A DNA stretch of 64,000 nt. Origin: Allorhodopirellula solitaria (lineage in GTDB: Bacteria; Planctomycetota; Planctomycetia; Pirellulales; Pirellulaceae). Below are positions 9,476 to 20,683 of the stretch, piece by piece (position 1 is the stretch's first letter; every line of letters starts with the position of its first letter). The stretch covers positions 375,646 to 439,645 of the forward strand of contig NZ_SJPK01000004.1 of the NCBI RefSeq assembly GCF_007859855.1, in the 5' to 3' direction. Under the pieces are notes generated by a model. That model had not been told where the DNA came from, did not search any database, and worked only from the letters and a program-made list of their open reading frames with translations. The position numbers were made by a program, and so were the translations under genes.

Positions 9476-11113
9476 TCAGTTGACGCCTTCGACCAAGCCC
9501 AGGTTGAGCCGCTCGGACTCGGGCACGATCCGGCGAAATTGCTGGGCCGCGGCCGGGTTGGCAACTGAGAGCTCCGCAAAGTTGTCGTTGATCTGCGTCT
9601 TCAAACGAGACGCTCTACCCTGGTCACCTGTGATCATGGCGATCGTGTGCCGCTCGACCTTGGCCAGCAGCAGATACAGCCGCTTCACCGACGTCGACTG
9701 CTGCAGTTCGTCGAGGATCCGGGATGCAGCCGGGTAATCACCTTGCTCGATATACAACCTCGCCAGCTGCAATTTGGCCTTATCGTGATAGTCCGATTGA
9801 GGCGAATCCGGTGGGATCGGGAAATCCAGTACCGCTTGCCACGCCGGTGCGTCATTGCGTGTCAGGGCGGTGAGGTACTGCTGCTCAATCGTGTCGGCGA
9901 CGGCCACGATGGGACCGCGGAGTTCACTTGCGATCGATCGCGGCCGAGAGGCCTGGGCCGCCATCCAGCCGCCGACGCCGCTGACCAGGCTCGCCAGGAC
10001 AACCGCTACCAAGGTCAGCCGATGGCGGGACTGCTGCCGCGATTGGTTCTGGCGAGCTGAGTCGACGACACGCTGCAGCTCAATGGTCGCTGAGCTCACT
10101 GTGCCGCTCGATGCCGTCGTCGCAGCATCCGACTGCGTCGTCACGGCAGCCGTCTGGGACGTGATCGCGGGAGACTGCGTCGTTTCGGCCATCGGCTCGG
10201 ATGGCCCTCCCTTCCCCTGAGCTTCCCGGGAGCGGGGCCTCGCTGCCGGCATCTCAATGCTCGACGAGCTTTCCGGAGAGTGCGTCTGCACGATTTGCAG
10301 TAGTTCGGTCGCCGATTGGACGCGCGCCTCAGGCGCTTTTTGCAGGCAGCGCATCACGAGCGATACCAACCACGCGGGCAGGTCCGCCTTCCCGCGGACG
10401 TGATCGATTGGCCGTGGCGTGTCATGCAAGTGCTTCACCGCCAAAGCGAGAGCTTCATCGCCATCAAACGGAGCCGAGCCAGTCAACAGGTGATACATGG
10501 TGACACCGAGCGAATACAGGTCGCTGCGGGCGTCCACCTTGCCGCCTTGGATCTGTTCAGGGCTCATGTAGCGGGGCGTGCCAAGAGTCAACCCGGCGCG
10601 GGTCAGGTTCGCGGTGCTCGAGTCGGCCTGGGTCAGCATTCGCGCCAGGCCAAAATCAGTGACTTTGATGACATCATGGGCGCCCCGCATGATGTTTTCT
10701 GGCTTGATGTCGCGGTGCGTCACGCCGCCGGCATGGGCGACTTGGAGGGCGTTTCCAACACTGCGCAGTACCTTGACAGCTTGGTCGGCTGAGAACGGTC
10801 CCTCTCGGTCGACCGCTTGTTTGAGGTTGATGCCATCGACCAGTTCTTGGGCAATGAAATGCACGCCATCGATCTCGCCAAATTCATAAATTTGCACGAT
10901 GGACGGGTGGTTCAACCTTGCCGCCGCCTGGGCTTCACGCCGGAATCGCTTGAGGTGATCGTCATCATTCTCGGCAACCGATCGGAGTACCTTCAAAGCC
11001 ACGTCGCGCCCGAGAGCGAGTTGGCGAGCGGCATAGACATCGGCCATCCCACCGCTACCAAGCCGCCGCAGGACTTGAAAATCACCGATTCGACACCCGA
11101 CCAAATCGCTCAT
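9476..11113 (-). CDS. Transmembrane serine/threonine protein kinase
   Basis: Eukaryotic-like (Hanks) kinase, 545 residues. Domain about 12-270 with glycine loop RLGSGGMADVYAAR, lysine in VALKVL, catalytic loop THRDIKPENIM, DFGLAR and activation segment GTPRYMSPEQI. A Ser/Thr/Gln-rich linker follows, then one membrane helix near residues 365-385 (LTLVAVVLASLVSGVGGW). The outer about 160 residues have a helical, TPR-like character (DYHDKAKLQLARLYIEQGDYPAASRILDEL). This makes it a receptor-type kinase with unknown ligand. Its ATG overlaps the larE stop codon (ATGA), so it is translated downstream of larE. Planctomycetes carry many such kinases, so the target cannot be guessed from context. Confidence 0.94.
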   Translation of the reverse strand: MSDLVGCRIGDFQVLRRLGSGGMADVYAARQLALGRDVALKVLRSVAENDDDHLKRFRREAQAAARLNHPSIVQIYEFGEIDGVHFIAQELVDGINLKQAVDREGPFSADQAVKVLRSVGNALQVAHAGGVTHRDIKPENIMRGAHDVIKVTDFGLARMLTQADSSTANLTRAGLTLGTPRYMSPEQIQGGKVDARSDLYSLGVTMYHLLTGSAPFDGDEALALAVKHLHDTPRPIDHVRGKADLPAWLVSLVMRCLQKAPEARVQSATELLQIVQTHSPESSSSIEMPAARPRSREAQGKGGPSEPMAETTQSPAITSQTAAVTTQSDAATTASSGTVSSATIELQRVVDSARQNQSRQQSRHRLTLVAVVLASLVSGVGGWMAAQASRPRSIASELRGPIVAVADTIEQQYLTALTRNDAPAWQAVLDFPIPPDSPQSDYHDKAKLQLARLYIEQGDYPAASRILDELQQSTSVKRLYLLLAKVERHTIAMITGDQGRASRLKTQINDNFAELSVANPAAAQQFRRIVPESERLNLGLVEGVN

Positions 11114-11976
11114 CGGTTCACCTGCATGCTCGATAGGGTCACCAACGCTTCATTCATGCTGCCGCTTCGCAGGCCCCGTAGATCCAGCGTCACGTTGCGG
11201 AATCCCATCTCAGTGAATGCCGCCACGAGCGAATCCTGCTGCTGGAGTTCGACGACGTCCATCAATCTCTCGGGCATCACTTCGATGCGTGCGAGTTCCC
11301 CGGCATGTAAACGCACTCGCAGATCCCCGACGCCACGTTCTCGCAACCAGGTTTCAGCCGCATCAATCCGTGCCAAACGATCGCTCGTCACCTCCACGTT
11401 GTAGGCGATCCGGCTCGCCAAACATGGCGAGGCAGGCAAGTCCGCATTGCTGAGCCCGAACCAGTCCGCGATCCCGCGGACGGTTTGTTTATCGATCCCG
11501 AGATCCGCCAAAGGCGTGCGGACATCAGCGAGATTTCCCGCCACTAAACCCGGCCGGTGATCACCGAGGTCGTCAAGATTTGTCCCCGACAGGATCACGG
11601 CGTTTCGCTCCACCGCGATCGGTTGCAGGAACTCATAGAGCGTCTGTTTGCAATAAAAACAACGGTCCGCTCCGTTCTGTACGTAGCCGTCGCGTTCGAT
11701 CTCATCTGTCGCGACGAAATCGTGCGCGATCCCGATCTCGCCAGCCACCCGGCTCGCCAGCTCTGCCTGCCAGCTCGCCAACGAAGGGGAGCGGGCGGTC
11801 ACCGCCAGACAGCTCCCTCGCCCCGGTCGGTTCATCGCACGGGTCGCTGCCGCGGCCACCACGCTACTGTCGACGCCCCCTGAGAATGCGATCACGACAT
11901 TGCCCATCGATCCGATCGAATCGATGAGTCGTTCCGCAATGTCATTGTCCTGCGACGAAGAGCAGCCGATGTTCAT
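11110..11976 (-). CDS. larE: LarE-type ATP-dependent sulfurtransferase
   Basis: PP-loop ATPase, 288 residues. LarE adenylates and thiolates the two carboxylates of the pyridinium cofactor precursor made by LarB, a step toward the nickel-pincer nucleotide of lactate racemase-type enzymes. Visible: ATP loop AFSGGVDSSVVAAAA, RCFYCKQTLYEFL (a CxxC), GTNLDD and ASPCLASRI, whose Cys corresponds to the sulfur-donor position. Three conserved cysteines are present; some LarE proteins with three Cys are reported to bind a [4Fe-4S] cluster instead of sacrificing a cysteine, and this could be one. No larB, larC or larA is in the window. It starts 6 bases after the Gfo/Idh gene and overlaps the kinase start. 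Confidence 0.9.
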   Translation of the reverse strand: MNIGCSSSQDNDIAERLIDSIGSMGNVVIAFSGGVDSSVVAAAATRAMNRPGRGSCLAVTARSPSLASWQAELASRVAGEIGIAHDFVATDEIERDGYVQNGADRCFYCKQTLYEFLQPIAVERNAVILSGTNLDDLGDHRPGLVAGNLADVRTPLADLGIDKQTVRGIADWFGLSNADLPASPCLASRIAYNVEVTSDRLARIDAAETWLRERGVGDLRVRLHAGELARIEVMPERLMDVVELQQQDSLVAAFTEMGFRNVTLDLRGLRSGSMNEALVTLSSMQVNR

Positions 11977-11982
11977 GGGCGA

Positions 11983-12983
11983 TTACTTTCGCATCTGCAT
12001 TTCGCAGATTTTGAGTGCGTCGGTAGCGATCTGCGGGTCGAGGACGGGGGGCAATGGTGCGCCGCCGACCACGGAAGCCGCGAGGTCCACTTCGGTAGTA
12101 AAGGCATCGATCGGATCCCCACCGCCGAGCTCCGGTCGCTCGATCCGGCCGTCGTTGTGCAAGATCACTGGCGAGATCGAATCGGTGGTGCCATCGGAAT
12201 AGGCGGCGAACTCGAATCGCACCGTCGCCTGTTCAAACGAAACCTCGTACCCGTGCGTGAACGGGCGGGCGGGCGAATCGATGACGCCACCGCCAATGCT
12301 AACCACCGCATCGTCGTAATCCAGTACCGTTTCGTATCGTTTCGGCACGCCGTCGCGGTCGTGCGATGCCGTATGCACTGCCGATGGCATGCCGAAGAGC
12401 AGCCGAATCAAGTGCGCGTCGTGAACCTGAAGATCGAGCAGCGGTCCGCCAACGCGACTCAGGTCGTAAAAATCAGGGATCCAGTCCGGGGGGCCGATCG
12501 TGCGCTGGAAACGACCGCTGACCACACGTCCCAATCGGCCGTCAGCCTTCAATCGAGCTAGCAAGGCGAACTCAGGCATCAGCGGCAGGATGTGGCCAAC
12601 CATCAGTTGCCCAGGAGCCGCTTCCGAAGTCAATCGCTCGGCCTCGCTCGCGGTCAACGCCAGCGGTTTCTCGCAGAGCACGTGTTTGCCGGCGGCCAGC
12701 GCCGCGAGTACGGCGTCGACGTGCAAATGCGGTGGCAGGCAGATGTCGATGAGGTCGATCGAATCATCAGCGAGCAATCCATCGAGGTCTTCGCGGACGA
12801 TCATGTCCGAGACATCGAACTGTTCACCCGGCGGGCCGAAGTTACCTTGAATCCCCCGCCAATCACCCGCTCGCTTGGTCGCACTGCGACTGGCGAACCC
12901 CGCCATCTCAGCCGCCTCGCTGCGACGATACGCCAGGGCATGAATCCAGCCCATAAAACCAACACCAACGACTGCCGCACGTA

Positions 12984-12987
<4 letters not shown>
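11983..12987 (-). CDS. Gfo/Idh/MocA-family NAD(P)-dependent oxidoreductase
   Basis: 334 residues. N-terminal Rossmann fold (AAVVGVGFMGWIHALAYRRS), LIDICLPPHLHVDAVLAALAAGKHVLCEKPL with the family EKP motif, then the C-terminal alpha/beta domain including LLDLQVHDAHLIRLLFG, where D/H are catalytic-type residues. Substrate, probably a sugar or cyclitol, cannot be read from sequence. Its start overlaps the methyltransferase stop (ATGA) and it is followed closely by larE, so it belongs to the five-gene run starting at hemB. Whether it uses a product of that run is unknown. Confidence 0.9.
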
Positions 12988-15495
<2,508 letters not shown>

Positions 15496-15608
15496 AATGT
15501 GGTTCCATTCTCGTGTTGTGCGGCGTGCGGAAAAACGGCTGGTATTGTAACCTAACACGAGTCAGGGGAAATCACCGTTGACGCGCACTCCTTCCAAATC
15601 ATTTTGCC

Positions 15609-15938
15609 ATGGCCCAAAAGAAACGCATCCCCCACAAATTCCAACCTTGGATCGACGCGAGAAGGAAGTTTCACCTGTCCCACACCCATATTCAAATGGC
15701 GCGAGAACTCGGCCTCAGCCCGAAAAAGTTTGGCAGCTACGCGAATCGCGACAAACAGCCGTGGAAACTGCCACTGGTCGAGTTCATCGAGATGCTTTAC
15801 GAGCGCCAATTCGACAAGAAGGCTCCCGATGAAGTCAAAACAATGGAACAGATCGCCACCGAGCATGTTGCCAAACGCGCCGAGAAAAAAGCAGCGAAGC
15901 TAGCCGCTGAGCAAGACGGGCCAGCCTCGGGCGAGTGA
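15609..15938 (+). CDS. Conserved small protein of unknown function
   Basis: 109 residues (MAQKKRIPHKFQPWIDARRK). The first 75 residues are a compact, helical, HTH-like segment (LSHTHIQMARELGLSPKKFG) followed by PWKLPLVEFIEMLYERQF. The tail is charged (KRAEKKAAKLAAEQ). The pattern resembles a widespread short hypothetical family seen in many phyla; no function is known to me. Divergently oriented from the lectin-like gene, with 113 bases between the two start codons. Confidence 0.75.
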   Translation: MAQKKRIPHKFQPWIDARRKFHLSHTHIQMARELGLSPKKFGSYANRDKQPWKLPLVEFIEMLYERQFDKKAPDEVKTMEQIATEHVAKRAEKKAAKLAAEQDGPASGE

Positions 15939-16780
15939 TCCACTTGGGATCACGTCGAGAAATTTGCCAGGCGACTGACCGGGCTGTCGATTTGATAGCC
16001 CGAAGTGTGAGCGAGGAATTCGATGTGATCCCTCGCTGATGATCTCACGCTATTTCGCTGTCGACGAACTAAATCGATCGCGTGATCAGCGACCGGGAAG
16101 GCGGAGATACTCGGGCCCCTACCGGTTCGTCGATCAATTGAGCGGAGACGCGTAAGCAACGCACAATCAATTTCTGTCGTAGCGGACGAGGCGACGAGCT
16201 GGTTATTACCCACAAGTCTTCGTACGCCGAAGGCGTTTTAGAAAATAGCCGGTGGTTTGAGCGCAAGCGAACACCACCGGAAACTCCGCGAAACGCGCGT
16301 GCCAACCCCGAATGGGGTGGAAGATCATTCACGACGAGGTCCGCGACCCACTTCGGGGTCGACGCTCCATCTTCAACGAACAACCGTAGGTGGCGCTGCG
16401 CTGACGTACGGATATTTTCTATCATCCCTTTCGGGATACTTGAGGGTAATCGACAGGAGGCGACGAGTCCTTGGGACGCAGGGCTCGTCGCCTCGCTGAC
16501 GCGTCGGGTTACCAAGGCCGCTTCGCGGTCGAAAGCAAATGGCATTGGCCGTAAGGCCCTCGGCTCAACATTGCGGGGCCAACATCGAATGAATTAACAA
16601 TTCGGCAGCCACTCGGCTCACTATGGTGGCGACCACGTCGATTGAATCGACAGTCGGGGCCGATCGCCCATCGGCTTAAGCCGATCATTTCTAATCGGGG
16701 CCGCGAGAATTCCTGCGCCGGCGGATCCGCTACGCAGTTTGAGAAACTTGGATACGTCAATCCTGAGATTGACGCCGCGC
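15939..16780. repeat. 842-base non-coding gap with REP-like palindromes
   Basis: No credible gene. It holds several copies of repeats found elsewhere in the window. CCCGAAG.GTGAGCGAGG lies at about 15998-16018 with an inverted partner downstream. A GAGGCGACGAG arm lies at about 16186-16200. A 32-base palindrome at 16249-16280 starts with CCGGTGGT and ends with ACCACCGG. A hairpin has arms GAGGCGACGAGTCC at 16457-16470 and GGGCTCGTCGCCTC at 16481-16494. The stretch from about 16200 to 16470 is an inverted, diverged copy of the segment at about 23250-23525. Confidence 0.7.
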
Positions 16781-16981
16781 TTATTTTTCTTCGGCCTTCT
16801 TGACCTTCTTCTTCTTCTTCAACGAGATCTTCTGGACCCGCGTCTTGGCCATGCCGATGATGCCGGCACTCTCGTCGAAGCGGTCAAGTTCTTTCAGACG
16901 TGCGACCCGTTCGGCGCGGGTGAGTACGTTGCGGCTTTTAATGGCCCCGGCTTGCACCTTGAGGCTACGATCCATGGTCAT
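16781..16981 (-). CDS. Small basic protein, TIGR04137-like
   Basis: 66 residues beginning MTMDRSLKVQAGAIKSRNVL, then TRAERVARLKEL and ending in a lysine run (KKKKKVKKAEEK). The DRSL..RNVLTRAERI pattern matches the small basic protein family shared by Verrucomicrobia, Chlamydiae and Planctomycetes. Members are likely to bind nucleic acid or ribosomes, but the role is not established. Codon use and the family match make it a real gene despite its size. It lies 120 bases upstream of the hom stop, on the same strand as hom's upstream neighbours. Confidence 0.85.
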   Translation of the reverse strand: MTMDRSLKVQAGAIKSRNVLTRAERVARLKELDRFDESAGIIGMAKTRVQKISLKKKKKVKKAEEK

Positions 16982-17101
16982 GGCGGCGAATCTGAAAACA
17001 GAGTTGGAGGGATATGTTAGGAGACGATGCGACCGTCTGGTGGGCGAGTTTAGCGAACCGCCCGCAGACTGGCAACCTCAGCAAAACGTTGAGGCCAGCG
17101 A

Positions 17102-18457
17102 TTATTCTCGTACGGGCATCCGCACGGCTCGGCCTTCGACCGATGGCAATGCAGCGATTCGCTGGGTGGCCTCGCTCGCAGCCCCCTCGCTCGCTTCGTG
17201 AGTCATGATCACTAACGGAACAAACGCCTCGCTGCCCGAGCTGCCTGTGGCCTCGGACGCGCCGCGCCGCTCTTCGTGCTGGATCACAGAGGCGATGGAC
17301 ATCTCGTGCTCGGCGAGCACTCCGGCAATCGTGGCCAGGGTTCCGGGGTGATTGGAGACGTGCAGGCGGAGGTAATAGCGGCCACGCAGCTTGCCAACAT
17401 CCCGCTGGACCGTCCGGGCCGGACGGCCTTCGGCGAAATACTCGAGCGTTTGAAAGGTGAGCTGGGTTCGCCCCACAGCGGTATCGATCAAATCGGCAAC
17501 CACCGCCGACGCGGTCGGCATCTGGCCCGCCCCGAGCCCATGATAGAAGACGGGGCCGACGGCATCACCAACGACGCGAATCGCATTGTAGGCGTCACGC
17601 ACCTCGGCCATCGGCGTGCCCTTGCGTACCAGGGTGGGGGCCACCGACAGTTCAAGCTCGCCGTCGATCAGCCGCGCCGAGGCGAGTAGTTTGATTCGAT
17701 AACCCAGCTGCGCCGCGTACTGCAGGTCGACCGGATCGAGACGATCGATGCCGTCCCGGGGGATGTCTCGCCAATCCACGGTTGCGCCGAAGGCGAGATG
17801 CGACAAAATCGCGAGCTTCTGAGCCGCATCGGTGCCGTCGACGTCCATCGCGGGGTCGGCTTCGGCATAACCGAGTTCCTGGGCGAGCTTGACCGTTGGC
17901 TCGTACCCAGCATGCTTCTCTTCCATCTGCGAGACGATGAAATTGCTCGTGCCGTTGAGAATCCCCTCCATCGAGAGCACCTGGTTGGCCGACAAACACT
18001 GGCTGATGTTCGAGACGATCGGGACACCCCCGGCCACGGCAGCTTCAAACGCGATGCTGCGTCCGAGTTGCTGCGCCCGCGTGAAGAGTTCGCCACCATG
18101 CTCGGCCAGCAACGCCTTGTTGGCGGTCACGATGTCCTTGCCCGCTTCCATCGCCCGCAGCATCACCTCTCGGGCCGGGCTGAGACCGCCAATCAATTGG
18201 ACGATGACGTCGATCTCAGGATCGTCGATGACTTCGTCGATCGAGTCCGTCAGGATCCCCGCAGGCAAATCGATGCCGCGCGGCTTGTTGAGATCGCGAA
18301 CGACGGCCTTGGACAACCAAATCGTCTTGCCCGCATGTCGTGCGGTGCGGTCCCCATGGTCAATCAACAGCCGGGCGACGCCGGCACCGACTGTTCCCAT
18401 GCCAATGATGGCGACGTTGGTGCGAGATGGATCACGAGCAGTACGCGGTGATGGCAT
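17102..18457 (-). CDS. hom: Homoserine dehydrogenase
   Basis: NAD(P)-dependent reduction of aspartate semialdehyde to homoserine, for Thr, Met and Ile. 451 residues: Rossmann motif VAIIGMGTVGAGVARLL near residue 14, VTANKALLAEHGGELF, AFEAAVAGGVPIV, ILNGTSNFIVSQMEE, the catalytic-region DPAMDVDGTDAAQKLAILSHLAFG, and a C-terminal ACT domain (YYLRLHVSNHPGTLATIAGVLAEHEMSI) that usually mediates threonine feedback. No aspartokinase domain is fused. An insert of Ser/Gly/Glu-rich residues interrupts the ACT domain near residue 410, which is mildly unusual. Confidence 0.95.
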   Translation of the reverse strand: MPSPRTARDPSRTNVAIIGMGTVGAGVARLLIDHGDRTARHAGKTIWLSKAVVRDLNKPRGIDLPAGILTDSIDEVIDDPEIDVIVQLIGGLSPAREVMLRAMEAGKDIVTANKALLAEHGGELFTRAQQLGRSIAFEAAVAGGVPIVSNISQCLSANQVLSMEGILNGTSNFIVSQMEEKHAGYEPTVKLAQELGYAEADPAMDVDGTDAAQKLAILSHLAFGATVDWRDIPRDGIDRLDPVDLQYAAQLGYRIKLLASARLIDGELELSVAPTLVRKGTPMAEVRDAYNAIRVVGDAVGPVFYHGLGAGQMPTASAVVADLIDTAVGRTQLTFQTLEYFAEGRPARTVQRDVGKLRGRYYLRLHVSNHPGTLATIAGVLAEHEMSIASVIQHEERRGASEATGSSGSEAFVPLVIMTHEASEGAASEATQRIAALPSVEGRAVRMPVRE

Positions 18458-18961
18458 TTCAGTCCGAAGGGGATCGAGGGAGCGAAAGAATAAAGAAAGC
18501 GAGCATGATAAACGAGCTCGTCGATTCGTGGCACCCTAGTGCTGGGCTGCGAAAAGGCCGGGGTTGACGCCCTGTTTCTCTATCGCATTTTTGTTCCTCT
18601 AACGCGAAACGCTCGATTCTCCCCTCACAAAGTGACACCGCAGGTGGCGCTGCGCTGACCTCATAGGCATCAAGTTAAGCAGTACTCGAGGAGGTTTGGG
18701 TCGGCGAGCAACTCCATTGTTCCTGGTTTTGCCTTGCGTTTGGTTCTTTGGCAACGACGTCGGACGCGGGAGATGAGACGATTGGGGATTGAATTTCAGA
18801 ATCTGCGATTGCTTGAGTGAGGCTTCCGACGATACCTTTGACATCCATGAGGCTTCCTTTCCTGCGGTGTTAGTTTGAGCACCAACATTTTGCAGGAGGA
18901 AGCCTCTTTTCATGAATACCAATCTCGCCGGATCACAGGCGCACTACGCGGATCGCACCCC
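18458..18961. other. Non-coding or degenerate stretch with inverted repeat, possible IS remnant
   Basis: No gene that I can defend. An inverted repeat with arms GAGGCTTCCTTTCCTGC at 18849-18865 and an imperfect partner at 18892-18908 frames a short spacer and looks like the end of an insertion element. A 57-residue minus-strand frame (ATG 18848 to stop 18675, MDVKGIVGSLTQAIADSE) and a competing 107-residue frame overlap; neither is recognised. Near 18640 a CAGGTGGCGCTGCGCTGAC motif recurs (compare about 16390 and, inverted, about 23325). It probably marks debris at the outer edge of the cassette region that follows. Confidence 0.45.
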
Positions 18962-19126
18962 TTAATCTTGCTCACGAAAAATGGGCTGATAGATATGCTT
19001 GGTTTCGTCTCGTTGTCCAAATTGTGACTCGGCTTCTGAAAGCAGTTGTTGTTGCAGCGACCACAGAGTAACCGCATCGTCTTTTGGAAGCGTGGAAGGA
19101 AACGCGATAGCCAATCTGTATCTCAC
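18962..19126 (-). CDS. Short open frame at a cassette start, possibly a truncated gene
   Basis: 54 residues from GTG 19126 (MRYRLAIAFPSTLPKDDAVT) to TAA 18962. The composition looks protein-like (LWSLQQQLLSEAESQFGQRD, then TKHIYQPIF). It begins 7 bases after the end of the attC-like site at 19133-19216, which is where an integron cassette gene normally starts. The frame ends close to the degenerate, IS-like stretch, so it may be the N-terminal fragment of a longer gene. Function unknown. Confidence 0.4.
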   Translation of the reverse strand: MRYRLAIAFPSTLPKDDAVTLWSLQQQLLSEAESQFGQRDETKHIYQPIFREQD

Positions 19127-19132
19127 AAGGAC

Positions 19133-19216
19133 GAACGGTGGCGATCAGCGGGCCGGGAGAGTTGGTTGTCCATTCGTGAAACCTCGCAAGCCCGGCTCCG
19201 TTGCATCGCTTGGTTA
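19133..19216 (-). other. attC-like integron recombination site 2
   Basis: 84-base imperfect palindrome just after the stop of the AlbA_2 gene. In the gene's orientation it opens TAACCAAGCGATGC and closes with GATCGCCACCGTTC. The arms pair as GCGAT, then CA.CGG, then GCCGGG, with a 3/4-base unpaired spacer next to the TAAC end. Two unpaired bases, G and A, lie on one arm only, 7 bases apart. These are the hallmarks of a folded attC: R box, unpaired central spacer, L box and extrahelical bases. Its layout is the same as site 1 although the stem sequences differ. Confidence 0.72.
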
Positions 19217-19223
19217 CCCCATT

Positions 19224-20111
19224 CTATTTACGAGATTTGAGTGACTTGTCGATAGATTCGAGGGATTTCGCTACCTTCTCTGCTGCATCCGCGTCAAGAC
19301 GCATTGGTCCAAATGACGCTTCAATGTCCAAGACCGTTTTGTACTGATAGGAATTGCCCATCAAGTCGTGGTAGTTCACGTCGAGTTCCACGTTTTCGCC
19401 AAAACGATCCTTCATCATCGTCCAAGTAGAGACATCGAAAAAGAACGGATGCTCACTGTCAATAACCGGTACTCGAAGCGGGAAATACTGCTCTAGCCGA
19501 GCGAGCAACTCGCCCAACGGCGCAAGATTGATCTTGATGTCTACAGCTGGCGACGACGTCAAGGCGAGAATCCCAAGTTGCACAGACTGAGAGTTGGTCG
19601 GTTTTGTCCGGAACAAATGCGTCAGGCGTGGCTTCGCGTAATGTCGTTTTGCCCAAATGGCTTCAACGATGAAATGTCGTGCAGGAACCGTGTGAGCGCC
19701 TGCGCGAATGTAGTACTTGTTGTCTGACGCCATGTGCGGGCCGAGGAAACTCTCTTCGATCGCGATCGCAACTACGCTACATCCGCTATTTAGCGTGCCC
19801 CTGCCTTGGGCGTCATCTAACAACTTGATTTCATAGCTCGGCGTGGGCGTAACTTGATGAACGATCTGATCGACCCAATCTCGCAAATCTTGTCGCCCAA
19901 CCTGCGGCGCAAAACCACCATCAGGGTCGCCGTTCGCGTCAACCCCCGCAATGAAGACGCCGCCGCCTGCATTTGCGAAGCCGGAAACGGCGCAGGCAAT
20001 CTTCTTACCAAGCTCTTTGTGTGGCGTCGCGCTAGATTTGAACTCAAACTCGTCGTCTTCCGAAAACGGAATCGCGAGCGTATCAATATTGGTGATGTCT
20101 ATATGTGACAT
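19224..20111 (-). CDS. AlbA_2 (Schlafen-type) domain protein, cassette gene
   Basis: 295 residues. The first about 150 match the AlbA_2/divergent AAA-4 fold: EDDEFEFKSSATPHKELGKKIACAVSGFANAGGGVFIAGVD, then YYIRAGAHTVPARHFIVEA. Such domains occur in putative regulators, Schlafen-like proteins and some defence proteins. The C-terminal half (LTSSPAVDIKINLAPLGELL) is unrecognised and may be a sensor or effector. The gene is bracketed by attC-like sites at 19133-19216 and 20138-20224. The stop is 7 bases before one and the start 27 bases from the other, as expected of an integron cassette. Confidence 0.82.
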   Translation of the reverse strand: MSHIDITNIDTLAIPFSEDDEFEFKSSATPHKELGKKIACAVSGFANAGGGVFIAGVDANGDPDGGFAPQVGRQDLRDWVDQIVHQVTPTPSYEIKLLDDAQGRGTLNSGCSVVAIAIEESFLGPHMASDNKYYIRAGAHTVPARHFIVEAIWAKRHYAKPRLTHLFRTKPTNSQSVQLGILALTSSPAVDIKINLAPLGELLARLEQYFPLRVPVIDSEHPFFFDVSTWTMMKDRFGENVELDVNYHDLMGNSYQYKTVLDIEASFGPMRLDADAAEKVAKSLESIDKSLKSRK

Positions 20112-20137
20112 TCAAGCTGAGTCGTCTCAGATTGGGG

Positions 20138-20224
20138 TAACGCTAGCCGTAACCGGGTCGCGTCGAAAAACTTTTTGCCATTGCCAAAACGCTTGACACG
20201 CGACTCCGGTTCACGGCATTGTTA
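20138..20224 (-). other. attC-like integron recombination site 1
   Basis: 87-base imperfect palindrome whose first TAA is also the stop codon of the upstream membrane-protein gene. In gene orientation it opens TAACAATGCCGTGAACCGG and closes CCGGTTACGGCTAGCGTTA. Stems GCCGT, AACCGG and GTCGCG pair exactly; the TAAC ends pair; a 3/4-base spacer beside them does not. Single unpaired G and A on one arm sit 7 bases apart. A variable loop of about 36 bases (20163-20198) fills the centre. Opening TAACAA and closing GCGTTA resemble Vibrio VCR-type sites. The following bases (TTACCCC) recur, inverted, in site 2. Confidence 0.75.
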
Positions 20225-20683
20225 TTCGCCGCGATAGGTTCCGAATAGTGCGAGCAACGGAATAGAAATTGTAACAAAGGATGCAATCGCGAAAAACACC
20301 GATCCAGCTATTTCAGTTGAATCAAAGGTTGAGATTGTGAGATAGACAAAAAACGCGCCGAGAATCGAACCCCATATGATCGTTGCCCATTTGGCGAATC
20401 GAGTGAAGTCAACACACGCCAACCATATTGTGGCCGCACCGAGAGTAAGCATGCAAACGGCTCCGGCCATTACGTGAAGCCCAGCTTGCAAACCCGAGAG
20501 AAACGCGAGCGGCGCGAAGGCGACGTAGACGCCACCAATCAAGAGCAGCAATGGCTTTGCAGGGTTGACCAAGCTTGATGGCGAAGGTTCGTCTTGCGCT
20601 GACACCGGTTCCGTGTAGGGATTCACACCATCCTCAATCAAATAACGGTTGCCGTCACCTAGGACGGACGATTGATTTTCCAT
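20222..20683 (-). CDS. Four-helix membrane protein, unknown (cassette gene)
   Basis: 153 residues from ATG 20683 (MENQSSVLGDGNRYLIEDG). A polar N-terminus of about 45 residues is followed by four hydrophobic helices (LLLLIGGVYVAFAPLAFL, LHVMAGAVCMLTLGAATIWL, ATIIWGSILGAFFVYLTI, SVFFAIASFVTISIPLLALF). A longer frame to 20797 would read through the repeat arms of the four-helix cassette and is rejected. The stop TAA is the first base triplet of attC-like site 1. The start lies inside the 3' tail of the upstream four-helix-bundle frame, so the two overlap by 29 bases. Function unknown. Confidence 0.65.
   Translation of the reverse strand: MENQSSVLGDGNRYLIEDGVNPYTEPVSAQDEPSPSSLVNPAKPLLLLIGGVYVAFAPLAFLSGLQAGLHVMAGAVCMLTLGAATIWLACVDFTRFAKWATIIWGSILGAFFVYLTISTFDSTEIAGSVFFAIASFVTISIPLLALFGTYRGE

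Noticed and set aside
16069-16545. 158-residue minus-strand frame
   Set aside because: Consists largely of translated palindromic repeats that recur in other gaps.
18599-18922. 107-residue minus-strand frame
   Set aside because: Runs through an inverted repeat and a REP-like motif; competing frame equally plausible; no family.
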